Positions 19,824 to 29,992 of a DNA stretch of 64,000 nt are shown here, in pieces. Within the stretch, counting starts at the first letter, position 1. Each line of letters starts with the position of its first letter. The translations under genes and the position numbers were made by a program. The notes under the pieces were generated by a model that saw only the letters and a program-made list of their open reading frames with translations, searched no databases and had not been told where the DNA came from. Source of the DNA: Komagataella phaffii GS115 (lineage: Eukaryota; Ascomycota; Pichiomycetes; Pichiales; Pichiaceae); assembly GCF_000027005.1 (NCBI RefSeq), contig NC_012963.1, positions 868,001 to 932,000 of the forward strand, given 5' to 3'.

Positions 19824-20912
19824 CTATACAGAAACGTTAAGCTGGGTTCGACGGTTGAAAAAAACGTATAACTGATCCAAATGAGAAAGAAGTATTTCCC
19901 GGCTCACAAACAGATTGAAATTAAATAAAAAGAGGAATGATAGTTCCAAATTTTGTAACTCCTTCATACTCTGAAGCCCTGCGACTTTGCAGTAATATGT
20001 TTGCTTAAAGTTCTTGTCTTCAATCAACTTAGAAGCAATCCGTATAATAGCAGATACTAAACGGAATATATTGAGTTCATTTATCGGCAACATTGTAATA
20101 TTAGTGTGTTGACTCGGCCTGAAGTGAGACCTCTGCTTGAGTCTGACTGTTTTGAAATGAAAAGCACAATTGTATAAGTATAAACAAGCCGTAAGATAGA
20201 CCGCAGTCGATGGAGATAACAGCGAGTGAATTCTTTCCAAATAGGCGGTGATAGAAAGGGACGGTATAGCTTTCAGGTTGAATATTTTCACAATGTTTGT
20301 ACAAGTTTCAAAGCTTACCTCGTTCTGGAAAGTTTGTTCGACCGAATTGTCGACGTAGGTGTTATTCAAGGTGCTCAGGGAACTTTCATTTGTCGAACTA
20401 CCCTCTTCTAAATCGTCAAAATTATAACCCAGCTTCGATTCTGACTTTAACGGTATGTCAAACGAATCGCTGGAAATAGTACGAATTTTGAACTGATCAG
20501 CTTGACTCGAATCAGACATCTTGTCTATATCACTGTGATCAATCATGGAAAGTTTCCGCTCCAGAAAACCGGAGACAGGCGTTGGAGACTCTTCTTGACT
20601 GTCAGAACCTGGCTTGGCATACTTTGAGCTGTCGTACAGCAATGGAGCTAAATCCATAGACCCATGCTGCTCATATTCAGCATACAATGAGAGCAACTCG
20701 GTGGCAAGTTTATTCAAGAGAGCTAAAGCCTCCGCTGGTTGAATGACATTCAGATCTTTAACGTGGGGCAACGACTGTATAATAGGGTCTAGTGCGATCT
20801 CTGAGAGAAGCAACTTGGTTGGCTCACTATTAATCTTTTTTTGGTTTGGGTCTTGGTTAAGATCTGTGTCAGACAGGCTATCCCGTCTTAACTTTGAGGA
20901 TATGTCTATCAT
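19824..20912 (-). CDS. Pho85-type cyclin (Pcl6/Pcl7/Pho80-like)
   Basis: 362 aa from ATG 20912. The frame continues upstream to a TTG at 21017, but no earlier ATG exists. The C-terminal 150 residues form a Pho80-like cyclin box: FRLVSAIIRIASKLIEDKNF, then the diagnostic YYCKVAGLQSMKELQNLE and FLFLFNFNLFVS. The N-terminal 200 residues are Ser/Asp/Glu-rich and low in complexity, as in Pcl6, Pcl7 and Pcl8. These cyclins direct the CDK Pho85 to glycogen and carbon-metabolism targets or phosphate signalling. Which subgroup it belongs to cannot be settled by eye. Confidence 0.85.
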   Translation of the reverse strand: MIDISSKLRRDSLSDTDLNQDPNQKKINSEPTKLLLSEIALDPIIQSLPHVKDLNVIQPAEALALLNKLATELLSLYAEYEQHGSMDLAPLLYDSSKYAKPGSDSQEESPTPVSGFLERKLSMIDHSDIDKMSDSSQADQFKIRTISSDSFDIPLKSESKLGYNFDDLEEGSSTNESSLSTLNNTYVDNSVEQTFQNEVSFETCTNIVKIFNLKAIPSLSITAYLERIHSLLSPSTAVYLTACLYLYNCAFHFKTVRLKQRSHFRPSQHTNITMLPINELNIFRLVSAIIRIASKLIEDKNFKQTYYCKVAGLQSMKELQNLELSFLFLFNFNLFVSREILLSHLDQLYVFFNRRTQLNVSV

Positions 20913-21221
20913 TTGAAGGGGGGTGGGGGTAGCACGAAGGTGAAAGGAGTCGGCAACTGGAGTGGGGGGAGGCACAAGATAGTTAATTGTTTTTTTCAAG
21001 GTTGTGATTTTGCGCAAGGCAGGGGAGGAGGATTCATCCGATTTCTGCTATATTAATTATAATTTCGGAAAAACTTTTTCAAGGTATCTTTTATAATTAG
21101 TAGTTCCATAATTTGGAATTTTTTTTCCATCTAGTTCCTCCTTACCTCATCATCAATTTTTCCCTTTCCTAATTTTTTTTCCCATAGTACAGTCAGTTTC
21201 TACCCTTTCTATCACTCCTTC

Positions 21222-24200
21222 ATGGACCCACAACAGTCAAACAAGTCCCATAGGGGCGCTGCCAAGAAGGATGGTCATAAGAAGAAGCTTCATACTCAGG
21301 GCTATAATGCAAAGGCATTTGCCGTTTCCGCTCCTGGGAAGCTACAGAAGATGGCCATGAGAAGCAGTGAAATGAATGAGAAAAGGCTTCATGTTCCAAT
21401 GGTGAATAGGACCCCGGATGACGATCCTCCTCCGGTGATTATTGCCGTTGTAGGACCTCCAGGAACCGGAAAGTCCACTTTAATTCGTTCCCTGGTCAAA
21501 CGGTTGTCAAAGACCACGATGACTGATATAACAGGACCTGTAACCTTGGTCAGTGGAAAACGAAGAAGAGTGACATTTATCGAGATTTCCAATGATATGA
21601 ACTCAATGATTGATATTGCAAAGGTGGCAGATTTGGTCTTGTTGATGGTCGATGGTAATTTTGGTTTGGAAATGGAAACTATGGAGTTTCTGAACATCGC
21701 CCAACATCATGGTATGCCCAGGGTTATAGGAATCGCCACCCATTTAGATTTATTCAAATCACAATCTACTCTTAGAACCTCCAAGAAAAAGCTGAAGCAC
21801 CGTTTCTGGTCAGAAGTCTACCCGGGTGCTAAATTGTTCTACCTCAGTGGTGTGTTGAATGGTAGATATCCAGACAGGGAAACGTTGAACCTTACCAGAT
21901 TTATCTCAGTTATGAAGTTTAGGCCCCTCAAGTGGCGAAATGAACATCCATATTTAATGGTTGATCGAATGATTGACCTAACACATCCAAGAGAAATCGA
22001 GAAGAATCGGAAAATCGACAGAACTGTAGCATTATACGGATACCTTCACGGTACGCCTCTTCAACCTACCAATGCTAGGGTGCATATACCTGGAGCTGGT
22101 GATTTTACAGTTGCTGCTGTGGAAAAGCTTCCAGATCCTTGTCCAACCCCATATTACGAGCAGAAACTAGACGAGATTGAGAGAGAAGCCGTTAAAGAGG
22201 CGGCTGCCAATGGTGAAACTGTTCTCCCCAGAAGAAGAGGCAGAAAAAGACTAGAGGATAAACAGAAAATCATTTATGCTCCAATGTCTGATGTTCACGG
22301 TGTCTTGATTGATAGAGATGCAGTCTATATAGACATGGGAAACCAGGAGAGCTTTAAGAAAGGTGAAGAATCTGGTTTAGGTGAACAATTGGTTACCGAT
22401 CTTCAGTCTGTTGACAAGGATTTCCAAGATCAGTTGAACGGAGCTGCTGGAGTTCAACTGTTCAGCAGTTCCACCGCTTTGGAGAAAGTTGAAAATAAGG
22501 AAAATGAAGAAGAGGATGAAGACGACATCAGCGAGGACGAGGAGGAATTCGACCCCAAATCGAAATCAAATACAGGAAGATCTCAACTAAGGAAGCCTAG
22601 AGTTTACAAGTCTGCCAATAATGAAGACGAGGGCTTGGATCTGGACAACATTGATGAAGACGCATATGACCCGAAAGTTTATGATCAGGACAATGAAAAT
22701 GGCACTTTTGAGTTTGAGTTTGACAAGAACTACCTGCAAGATGATGAAAAACCAGAGTTTGCATCTGATTCGGAGTTGGAAGATAACGAAGACTGGCAAG
22801 GAATGGCCTCTAAACTGACCGGTTCTGTACAGAGGAAATGGGATATCAACAAGTTGATTTACCTTAACAATATTGATCCCGCAGATGTCATTGCTAGATG
22901 GAAATCAGAAGAGGCTGAACTGGATAATGAGGATTCTTCCGAAGCAGATATCGAACAGGAGGAAGCGTTTTTCCAGAAGAAGGACGTTCAAGGTTCATCT
23001 GAAGATTTGGACACCTCTCAGTTGGAGTTTGCACCGCTTGACGAGCTGAAATCCAAATGGGTGAAACCTGACCCCCTGGACACCCTGAAAAAGAGATTTT
23101 TCAAAAGTCCAAAACAGAAAATTTCTGAAAAAAATAAGAATGGAGATATTGATGATGACGAGGATGAAGCGTATGGTGACTTTGAAGATTTGGAGGCGGA
23201 AAACACGCATAATGAAGACGAAAATGAAAGCAAAGAAGTCAATGGCTCTGTAAATGGTGATGATTTTGCTGATTTTGAGGCTGAAGAAGAAAAAGATGAA
23301 GATGACGAGGATTCCAGTCAAGAAGAGTCCGAAGTCGAAGGCACTGAAGAACTCACGTTGGAAGAGAAACGACAACTGAACGCTAAAAAGAAGGAAAAAC
23401 TTCGTCAACAGTTTGAAGATGAAGAGGGAGAAAACTTTTTAGAAGAAGGGCAAGAAGACCATGATACATGGTATGAATTCCAGAAGGCTAAGATGGCTAA
23501 GCAGTTAGAGATCAACAAGTCTGAGCTTGAAGAGCTGGACGAGCAAACGAGATTACACATTGAAGGTTATAGAGCCGGTTCATACGTCAAGCTGACATTT
23601 AAGAATGTTCCTATGGAATTTGTCGAAAATTTCAATCCTATTTATCCTGTTATTGTTGGAGGCCTGTTGCAAACAGAGGAGAAATTTGGATACCTTAACG
23701 TGAGAATTAGAAGACACAGGTGGCATAAGAAGATCCTGAAAACAAACGATCCTTTGGTCTTATCTTTGGGTTGGAGGAGATTTCAAACGTTACCTATATA
23801 CACCACAACTGATTCTAGAACAAGAACCAGAATGTTGAAATACACCCCAGAGCATGCCTACTGCGGTGCCACGTTTTATGGACCATTAGTTGCTCCAAAT
23901 ACCACATTTTGTGGGGTTCAAGTTGTGAGCAACTCTGCTACTACAGGAAGCTTCAGAATTGCCGCCACTGGTGTTGTTGAAGATCTTAATGCAGATGTAG
24001 AAATTGTTAAAAAGCTGAAATTGGTCGGATACCCTTACAAGGTTTTCAAAAACACAGCTTTTATCAAAGATATGTTCAGTTCTGCGTTGGAAGTTGCAAA
24101 ATTTGAGGGTGCCTCCATTAAGACAGTTTCAGGAATCCGTGGTGAAATCAAGCGTGCCTTGTCCAAGCCTGATGGATACTTCAGAGCAGCATTTGAAGAT

Positions 24201-24794
24201 AAGATTCAGATGTCAGACATTGTATTTTTGCGAACATGGTATCCTGTTCAAGCCAAGAAGTTTTATAACCCTGTAACATCCTTGCTGTTGAAGGATAAAA
24301 CTGAATGGAAGGGAATGAGGCTGACCGGACAGGTAAGACATGAAAACAACGTTCCTGTTCCAGCGTCCAAGAACAGTGCCTACAAGAAAATTGAAAGAGA
24401 GGAATTGGAATTCATGCCTGTTAAAATTCCAAAAGCTCTTCAAGCTGAATTGCCATTTGCTGATCAGATTCCAGTTCCAAGACCCAAGAAGCAAGATGAC
24501 TTGGTCAACGTGACCAGGAAGCGAGCTGTTATTCTAGATGATGAAGAAAAGAAGGCAGTAGCGTTGCTAGAAAAGATATCAACTTTGAAAAAGGCCAAGG
24601 AAGCCAAGAACGCAGAAAAGAAAAGGACAAAATACGAAGAAAAGCTGAAGAAGCTGGCCAAGGAGGAAGAAATCAAATCTGACAAAGATAAACAGCGTAA
24701 GAAGGATTTCTTCTCTAAAGAAGGTAAGAAGAGAAGCTTAGGAGGTGAATCCCAATCAGGAGCACGGAACGGTGGAAAAAAGCGCAGAAATTAA
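21222..24794 (+). CDS. BMS1: Ribosome-assembly GTPase of the SSU processome
   Basis: 1190 aa, full length. A basic N-terminus with the LHTQGYNAKAFAV block precedes the G domain with P-loop GPPGTGKST (78-86); the AARP2CN region follows. A long acidic linker (about 425-740, many Asp/Glu runs) comes next, then the C-terminal DUF663 domain (for example YTPEHAYCGATFYGPLV) shared with Tsr1. A Lys-rich tail follows, containing KKRSLGGESQSGARNGGKK. It works with Rcl1 in cleavage of the pre-18S rRNA in the nucleolus. It is convergent with SAR1 (92 bp between stops). Confidence 0.97.
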   Translation: MDPQQSNKSHRGAAKKDGHKKKLHTQGYNAKAFAVSAPGKLQKMAMRSSEMNEKRLHVPMVNRTPDDDPPPVIIAVVGPPGTGKSTLIRSLVKRLSKTTMTDITGPVTLVSGKRRRVTFIEISNDMNSMIDIAKVADLVLLMVDGNFGLEMETMEFLNIAQHHGMPRVIGIATHLDLFKSQSTLRTSKKKLKHRFWSEVYPGAKLFYLSGVLNGRYPDRETLNLTRFISVMKFRPLKWRNEHPYLMVDRMIDLTHPREIEKNRKIDRTVALYGYLHGTPLQPTNARVHIPGAGDFTVAAVEKLPDPCPTPYYEQKLDEIEREAVKEAAANGETVLPRRRGRKRLEDKQKIIYAPMSDVHGVLIDRDAVYIDMGNQESFKKGEESGLGEQLVTDLQSVDKDFQDQLNGAAGVQLFSSSTALEKVENKENEEEDEDDISEDEEEFDPKSKSNTGRSQLRKPRVYKSANNEDEGLDLDNIDEDAYDPKVYDQDNENGTFEFEFDKNYLQDDEKPEFASDSELEDNEDWQGMASKLTGSVQRKWDINKLIYLNNIDPADVIARWKSEEAELDNEDSSEADIEQEEAFFQKKDVQGSSEDLDTSQLEFAPLDELKSKWVKPDPLDTLKKRFFKSPKQKISEKNKNGDIDDDEDEAYGDFEDLEAENTHNEDENESKEVNGSVNGDDFADFEAEEEKDEDDEDSSQEESEVEGTEELTLEEKRQLNAKKKEKLRQQFEDEEGENFLEEGQEDHDTWYEFQKAKMAKQLEINKSELEELDEQTRLHIEGYRAGSYVKLTFKNVPMEFVENFNPIYPVIVGGLLQTEEKFGYLNVRIRRHRWHKKILKTNDPLVLSLGWRRFQTLPIYTTTDSRTRTRMLKYTPEHAYCGATFYGPLVAPNTTFCGVQVVSNSATTGSFRIAATGVVEDLNADVEIVKKLKLVGYPYKVFKNTAFIKDMFSSALEVAKFEGASIKTVSGIRGEIKRALSKPDGYFRAAFEDKIQMSDIVFLRTWYPVQAKKFYNPVTSLLLKDKTEWKGMRLTGQVRHENNVPVPASKNSAYKKIEREELEFMPVKIPKALQAELPFADQIPVPRPKKQDDLVNVTRKRAVILDDEEKKAVALLEKISTLKKAKEAKNAEKKRTKYEEKLKKLAKEEEIKSDKDKQRKKDFFSKEGKKRSLGGESQSGARNGGKKRRN

Positions 24795-24886
24795 ACGGAT
24801 AAATAAAACCCATATAGACCACTATGTCTGAATCACAAATAAGATGGAGTCATACTAAGTGAGAAAATGATACAATTACCCACCTA

Positions 24887-25536
24887 TTAAATGTACTGAG
24901 AGAGCCATCTGATACCCTCACCGTAACCCTGTCTTAAGTAGATAGAGCAGGTAAATACCTCCAAAGGTCTTTGACCTTCAACCAATTGAACCTTGTCCTT
25001 ACCAGTAGTGGTCATCAAACCCAATGCATGTCTGAGTTCATTCTCAGAGACGGCAGTAGATTTATCAATCTTGTTACCCAAGACCAAAACAGGAACCTTG
25101 GAAAGTTCTTCAATCTTCAAGAGCGCGTCCAACTCGACTCTGGACTCCTCAAATCTCTCAGGGTCTGCGATATCAACAAGATAGACAATTCCGTCCACCT
25201 CTGGGAAGTAGTCTTTCCAGACTCTTCTGGCTTGTTCGTGACCACCTAAATCGAAAGTGGTGAATCTGACGTTTCCGATAGAGAGCTCTTCGGAAGTTGG
25301 ATGCCATGTAGGCTGCAAAGTAGCCAACCTATCGTTCTTCAACATGTGCAACAACGTTGTCTTACCAGCATTGTCCAAACCTAGAAACAGCAATTTGGCG
25401 TGCTTATTCCATAACCCTAAAGATGCCAACACATCCTGGACTTTAACAGTTAGTTGAACTAGATCTTCTATGGCAAACGACAAAAGGGGAGGAGTACATC
25501 CAAAATAAGATACTTACACCAGTTTAGTACCCACAT
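24887..25536 (-). CDS. SAR1: COPII-coat small GTPase Sar1 (two exons)
   Basis: 190 aa after splicing exon 1 (25518-25536, 19 nt) to exon 2 (24887-25440). The exon 2 frame continues upstream to an in-frame ATG inside the intron, but that would give the wrong N-terminus. Splicing yields [19 protein letters not shown], the expected membrane-inserting amphipathic helix. G motifs: GLDNAGKT (27-34), [12 protein letters not shown] and NKID. It starts COPII vesicle budding at the ER, activated by Sec12 and switched off by Sec23. It shares a divergent promoter with SEC27, a COPI coat gene. Confidence 0.96.
25441..25517 (-). other. SAR1: SAR1 intron (77 nt)
   Basis: The donor GTAAGT follows the 19-nt first exon. 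The acceptor is AAAG, with an AACTAAC branch-point-like sequence ending 8 nt before the exon. Removing it restores the Sar1 N-terminus in phase 1. Confidence 0.92.
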
Positions 25537-26002
25537 TATTGATGGTTTGTTTATGATTAGTCTTGATATGAATCGGAGTAAGATCGTAGTTACAAATCAG
25601 AAGTACAATGAGGAGGTTGAAACAATTGGTAAGTACACTCCCACTAGGGGTAGTGTTTGAATAGGTCAATTTTACGTGACGAAACTATACTATCGAGATG
25701 AAAGCAATGAAAGACTAAAGGCAAAAGATCGTAATCTTATTGGTCATAACAAGTTAAATGACCTCCAGCTGAATTACCTTCATTTCCAAGTTAGTTGAAA
25801 AATAAGCCCTCCCTTCCCTAGCACCATCACCCAGCCTGGATCTCCGCGAAGCTCCTCCCGTTCATATAAAGAATACTCATAGTGTACCGCCCAATTAGCA
25901 CAGCTTGACCCCCATCGCGTGGTCAACACTTCCTTCCATTTTGGCTCACCAGATCGATATCTACACCGTGTCAGTATCTTCAACACCGTCAAAACTGGCC
26001 TA
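25537..26002. other. Divergent promoter of SAR1 and SEC27
   Basis: 466 bp between the start codons of a COPII and a COPI coat gene, with no credible ORF. It contains TACGTGAC (TACGTG at 25673-25678), similar to the Hac1-type UPRE-2 core. Confidence 0.6.
25673..25678. promoter_or_regulatory. TACGTG, possible Hac1 (UPRE-2-like) site
   Basis: The hexamer sits near the SAR1 side of the shared SAR1/SEC27 promoter. S. cerevisiae Hac1 recognises TACGTG-type elements. Six bases may occur by chance, so this is weak evidence. Confidence 0.3.
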
Positions 26003-28714
26003 ATGAGATTAGATATCAAAAAGACTTTTTCTGCACGGTCAGATCGTGTGAAAGGAATTGACTTTCATCCATCTGAGCCCTGGGTGCTAACGACTCTGTA
26101 CAGTGGAAAGGCTGAAATATGGTCCTACGAAACAAGTACTTTGGTCAAAACCTTTGACATCACCAATGTTCCCGTGAGAGCAGGTAGATTCATTGCTCGT
26201 AAGAATTGGGTTGTATTGGGGTCTGATGACTTTCAGATCCGAGTCTACAACTACAACACTGGAGAAAAAGTGGCACAGTTTGAAGCCCATCCAGACTACA
26301 TTCGTGCTATTGCTGTTCATCCTACACTATCCTATGTTTTGACCTGTTCAGATGACAGTAAAATAAAGTTATGGAATTGGGATCACAACTGGAAGTTAGA
26401 ACAAGTGTTTGAAGGTCACCAGCATTATGTCATGTCTGTTGCATTCAACCCAAAAGACCCCAACACTTTTGCTTCAGCTTCTTTGGACAGATCGGTGAAG
26501 ATTTGGTCATTGGGATTGAGTGTGCCAAATTTCACTCTGTTGGCTCATGAGACCAAGGGTGTCAACTATGTCGAATATTATGCCCAAAGTGATAAACCAT
26601 ATATAATCACGTCCTCGGATGACAAGACTATCAAAGTTTGGGATTATCAAACTAAATCATGCGTTGCTGTGTTAGAGGGACATATATCTAATGTTTCATT
26701 TGCAGTATTCCACCCTGAGCTCCCTTTAATTGTCTCTGGTTCCGAGGATGCGACCATCAAGGTTTGGAATGCCAACACTTATAAACTTGAAAAATCCCTC
26801 AATTACGGACTTGAAAGAGCCTGGTCGGTATCATTCAGAAAAGGATCCAACTTAGTGGCTGTTGGTTTTGACGCTGGTCATGTGGTTTTGCAATTGGCAG
26901 ATGACAAGCCTTCTGTATCTATGGACTCCTTGGGAAAATTGATTTATGCCAAGAACACCGACATTTTCACTTCTGTTATCAAACAATCCGACTCTGCCAA
27001 CACTCCAGATGGAGAGGTGCTGCCACTATCACATAAAGAGTTGGGATCTGTGGAAATTTTCCCGACTTCTCTAACGCATTCGCCTAACGGAAGATTTGTC
27101 ACAGTTACCGGTGATGGTGAATACATCATATACACAGCTTTGGCTTGGAGAAACAAATCATATGGATCGGCACTAGACTTTGTGTGGGCTCATGATTCCA
27201 ACTTGTATGCTATCAGAGAGTCAGTTGATTCGGTTAAAATTTTCAAGAATTTCCAAGAACGAACCAATAACCCTATTGAATTGGTTTACTCAGCCGATAA
27301 AATTTTTGGAGGTGCATTGCTTGCTGTCAAATCTGAAGGCTTTGTCTCCTTCTTTGACTGGGAATCTGGGAAATTAGTCCGAAGAGTCGACGTTGAGGCT
27401 ACCGATGTTGTTTGGTCTGAATCTGGTGAGCTCGTCTTGATTATATCATCTGAGTCAGCCTATGCTTTAAGATTCGATCGTGATATATTTTCTGAAGCAC
27501 TCGCAAGCAACAATCTGGACCCAGAAGAGGGCTGTGAAGAGTCGTTTGAAGTTCTTTATGACGTTAACGAGTCCATAGCAAGTGGTAAATGGGCCGGTGA
27601 TGTCTTCATCTATACTAGTGCCACCAACAGACTAAACTACCTGGTGGGAGGAGCAATCAGCAACATTGCTCATTTTGATAAGAACGTTTTCCTGCTGGGG
27701 TACCTTCCAAGAGACAACAAGATCTACGTTGTTGACAAGAATGCAAACGTTGTATCTTACCACCTATCATTGAACGTGCTTGAATATGAGACTGTTGTGT
27801 TGAGAGGAGATTTGGAACATGCAAATGAGATTTTAAAGACTATTCCGGAATCAGAATTACCCCAAGTGGTTAAATTCCTTGATAAGCAAGGATATAAGGA
27901 ACTGGCCCTGAAAATTACTGACAACAAAGATCAGAAGTTCGATTTTGCTGTTCAACTAAAAGACCTAGATACTGCCTATGAAATTGCCTTGCAAGCTGAT
28001 TCTGAACAAAAATGGAAGGTGCTAGGTGACGCCTCCCTTGCAGCATGGAATTTAAAAGTTGCCGTTGAAGCATTCGAAAAGTCAAGTGATCACGAATCTC
28101 TATTGTTGCTGTACACATCATTGAACGATACTGAAGGACTGAAAAAGCTAGCAGACCTATCCAAGAGTGTAGGAAAGTATAATGTTTCTTTTTCGGCCTA
28201 CTGGGCTGCCAATGACGTCAAAGGGGCTACGCAACTATTGAAGGAGTCCAACAGACTTCCAGAAGCATCATTATTTGCGCTCACATACACCGGTGACAAG
28301 ACAACAATTAATGACTGTGTGGAGCTATGGAAGAAGTCGCTAGTTGCAGAGGGAAAACAGAGCATTGCTGAGCGTATCTGTACTCCAGCTGTGGATGCTG
28401 ACAAGTTCCCATTAGTCGGAGATAACCAGGAAGAGAAGGAGGAGGACTTGATAGACGTGTCTGATAATGTAGATGTTTCTTCAGGGGCCCCAGTCACAGC
28501 TCCAGTTGCTGTAGAAGTTCCTGATCATGTTGAGGAGGAGCTAGTACAACCAACTTTGACGCCAGCACAGGTACCACCAGCATTTGTACCAGCATCTACC
28601 CCAGAGGTAGCACCAGAATTTCAAGCTGAGGCCATTAAACCTGACGAACTGACAGATGAAGAAGACGATGCTTACGGAGAAAACATCGATGATGAACTCG
28701 ATAACTTGGTGTAA
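26003..28714 (+). CDS. SEC27: Coatomer beta'-subunit (COPI)
   Basis: 903 aa from ATG 26003. The frame is open back to a GTG at 25919, but MRLDIKKTFSARSDRVKGID is the conserved N-terminus. WD40 repeats form the first beta-propeller (about 1-300, with SDDKTIKVWDY and SGSEDATIKVWN blades), followed by the second propeller (about 320-590) and an alpha-solenoid. The C-terminal 110 residues are acidic and Pro/Val-rich. The protein recognises KKxx-type cargo signals in Golgi-to-ER retrieval. The S. cerevisiae gene has an intron near its start; none is needed here. Confidence 0.96.
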   Translation: MRLDIKKTFSARSDRVKGIDFHPSEPWVLTTLYSGKAEIWSYETSTLVKTFDITNVPVRAGRFIARKNWVVLGSDDFQIRVYNYNTGEKVAQFEAHPDYIRAIAVHPTLSYVLTCSDDSKIKLWNWDHNWKLEQVFEGHQHYVMSVAFNPKDPNTFASASLDRSVKIWSLGLSVPNFTLLAHETKGVNYVEYYAQSDKPYIITSSDDKTIKVWDYQTKSCVAVLEGHISNVSFAVFHPELPLIVSGSEDATIKVWNANTYKLEKSLNYGLERAWSVSFRKGSNLVAVGFDAGHVVLQLADDKPSVSMDSLGKLIYAKNTDIFTSVIKQSDSANTPDGEVLPLSHKELGSVEIFPTSLTHSPNGRFVTVTGDGEYIIYTALAWRNKSYGSALDFVWAHDSNLYAIRESVDSVKIFKNFQERTNNPIELVYSADKIFGGALLAVKSEGFVSFFDWESGKLVRRVDVEATDVVWSESGELVLIISSESAYALRFDRDIFSEALASNNLDPEEGCEESFEVLYDVNESIASGKWAGDVFIYTSATNRLNYLVGGAISNIAHFDKNVFLLGYLPRDNKIYVVDKNANVVSYHLSLNVLEYETVVLRGDLEHANEILKTIPESELPQVVKFLDKQGYKELALKITDNKDQKFDFAVQLKDLDTAYEIALQADSEQKWKVLGDASLAAWNLKVAVEAFEKSSDHESLLLLYTSLNDTEGLKKLADLSKSVGKYNVSFSAYWAANDVKGATQLLKESNRLPEASLFALTYTGDKTTINDCVELWKKSLVAEGKQSIAERICTPAVDADKFPLVGDNQEEKEEDLIDVSDNVDVSSGAPVTAPVAVEVPDHVEEELVQPTLTPAQVPPAFVPASTPEVAPEFQAEAIKPDELTDEEDDAYGENIDDELDNLV

Positions 28715-28766
28715 ACAGAATCTGATTCTCACCTCTATACATGTATTTTACAAATTATCTCTCTTA

Positions 28767-29744
28767 CTATGAAAACACTTGAATTTTATCAAGGTTGGGT
28801 AATTTTTGAAAGCAAATGAAATAATTTTCTTTGCTCTCCTTTCTAGATGCAGGTGGTTTATATCTCTGGACCACTTTGAAGCATTTTTTCAACCGGGCTT
28901 CTAAGAGTTTATCTTCCTTTCCTTGAAAGAACTTGCACAAAAATGTGCCATTAACTTTAAGAATGTCGATGGCCAAAATTAAAGCGGCATCGCATAAGTC
29001 CTAGAACACCACTTGTTAGTAAAACCGGTAAAATTCCCCATTTTCTCATATTCAACTTACAATGCTCAAAAGATGATCTTTGAAGGCCATCCCAGTGGTG
29101 TTAGCCATCCTATGGAAGGGTTTGTTAGTAATTGCTGATCCAAAACCTGAAGACTGAAAAAAAGGCTCGCACATGTCACTCATTACCACATCCACAGGGA
29201 ATTGCTGCTTCTGCTTGTTACTTATCTCGAGGTTATCGTCTACTTCAGCCTGAAAGTAGGAAGGTCCATCCGCTATTGGTTCAATTTCTTGAAGCTTTCT
29301 AAGGTCTTTGTCCATGTTCAACTGGTAAAAATGAGTCTTTATCATCTCATGCGTGGTCTTACTCAAGATGTTGGCCTGCATTGAAGACACCCCTTTTGGA
29401 GGCTCACAGGCTAGGATATCTATCCCAAGAATATTGCCTCTGGAAGTCACTTTATCGGCTGCAACTTGGGACCATGCACCAGGAGCAAACCCCAAATCCA
29501 CGACATTTTGCCCTGGACGGAAGATATTGAACTTCTCATGGATTTGGAGCAGCTTAAACGCTGCCCTTGATTTCAATGCCTTTGCGTGAGCTTCCTTTGT
29601 GAAGGGGTCAGATGATTGACGTTCCAGCCATTTCCTAGAGGATGAACTCTTTCCTTTTACTTTCAGGGAAACAAACCTAGCAAACTGCCTCCGTAGCAGC
29701 GACACAGAAGGATGCTGTATCATGTGATGAACGTAGCTAAGCAC
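28767..29744 (-). CDS. MRM2: Mitochondrial 21S rRNA 2'-O-methyltransferase (FtsJ family, two exons)
   Basis: 305 aa from exon 1 (29061-29744, 228 codons) and exon 2 (28767-29000). The splice restores HLLSI-DLCDAALILAIDILK, the conserved FtsJ region before VNGTFLCKFFQG. The SAM-binding motif is VVDLGFAPGAWSQVA (about residues 81-95), and the catalytic Asp lies in DVVMSDM. A basic N-terminus is the mitochondrial presequence. The S. cerevisiae protein methylates U2791 of 21S rRNA in the peptidyl-transferase centre. It is convergent with SEC27 (52 bp) and divergent from RPL1 (248 bp). Confidence 0.95.
29001..29060 (-). other. MRM2: MRM2 intron (60 nt)
   Basis: Donor GTAAGT, perfect TACTAAC branch point and acceptor TTCTAG, 14 nt after the branch point. 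Phase 0. Read-through would hit TGA two codons into the intron. Confidence 0.95.
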
Positions 29745-29801
29745 AACCTGTGTGACAATTCCGTGTCGTTTATCTTATCTTGCTAGTCTAGATATAAAGT
29801 A

Positions 29802-29809
29802 TCACGTGA
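29802..29809. promoter_or_regulatory. E-box TCACGTGA in the MRM2/RPL1 divergent promoter
   Basis: Palindromic Cbf1-type site 184 bp before the RPL1 ATG. In Candida albicans, Cbf1 together with Tbf1 controls ribosomal-protein genes, so a role here is plausible. A long T-run (29888-29898) follows closer to RPL1, as is usual for RP promoters. Confidence 0.5.
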
Positions 29810-29992
29810 CAAATATTATTTTTGCCCCAACACCGGCTTGAAACTTAGGGCTCGCGCCCTCGTCGCGAGAATTCTTACCTTTCGTTAAATTTTTTTTCAG
29901 TGTTCCAACTTTTCCCTTCTCTATCCATCGTCGAATCAAACCTTTACGGGATTACCTACAACCTTTTTGCTAGGGAGACGAATTAATAGAAA

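Noticed and set aside
25458..25483. SAR1 start at the intronic ATG (198-aa version)
   Set aside because: It lacks the conserved Sar1 N-terminal helix, while a canonical intron restores it.
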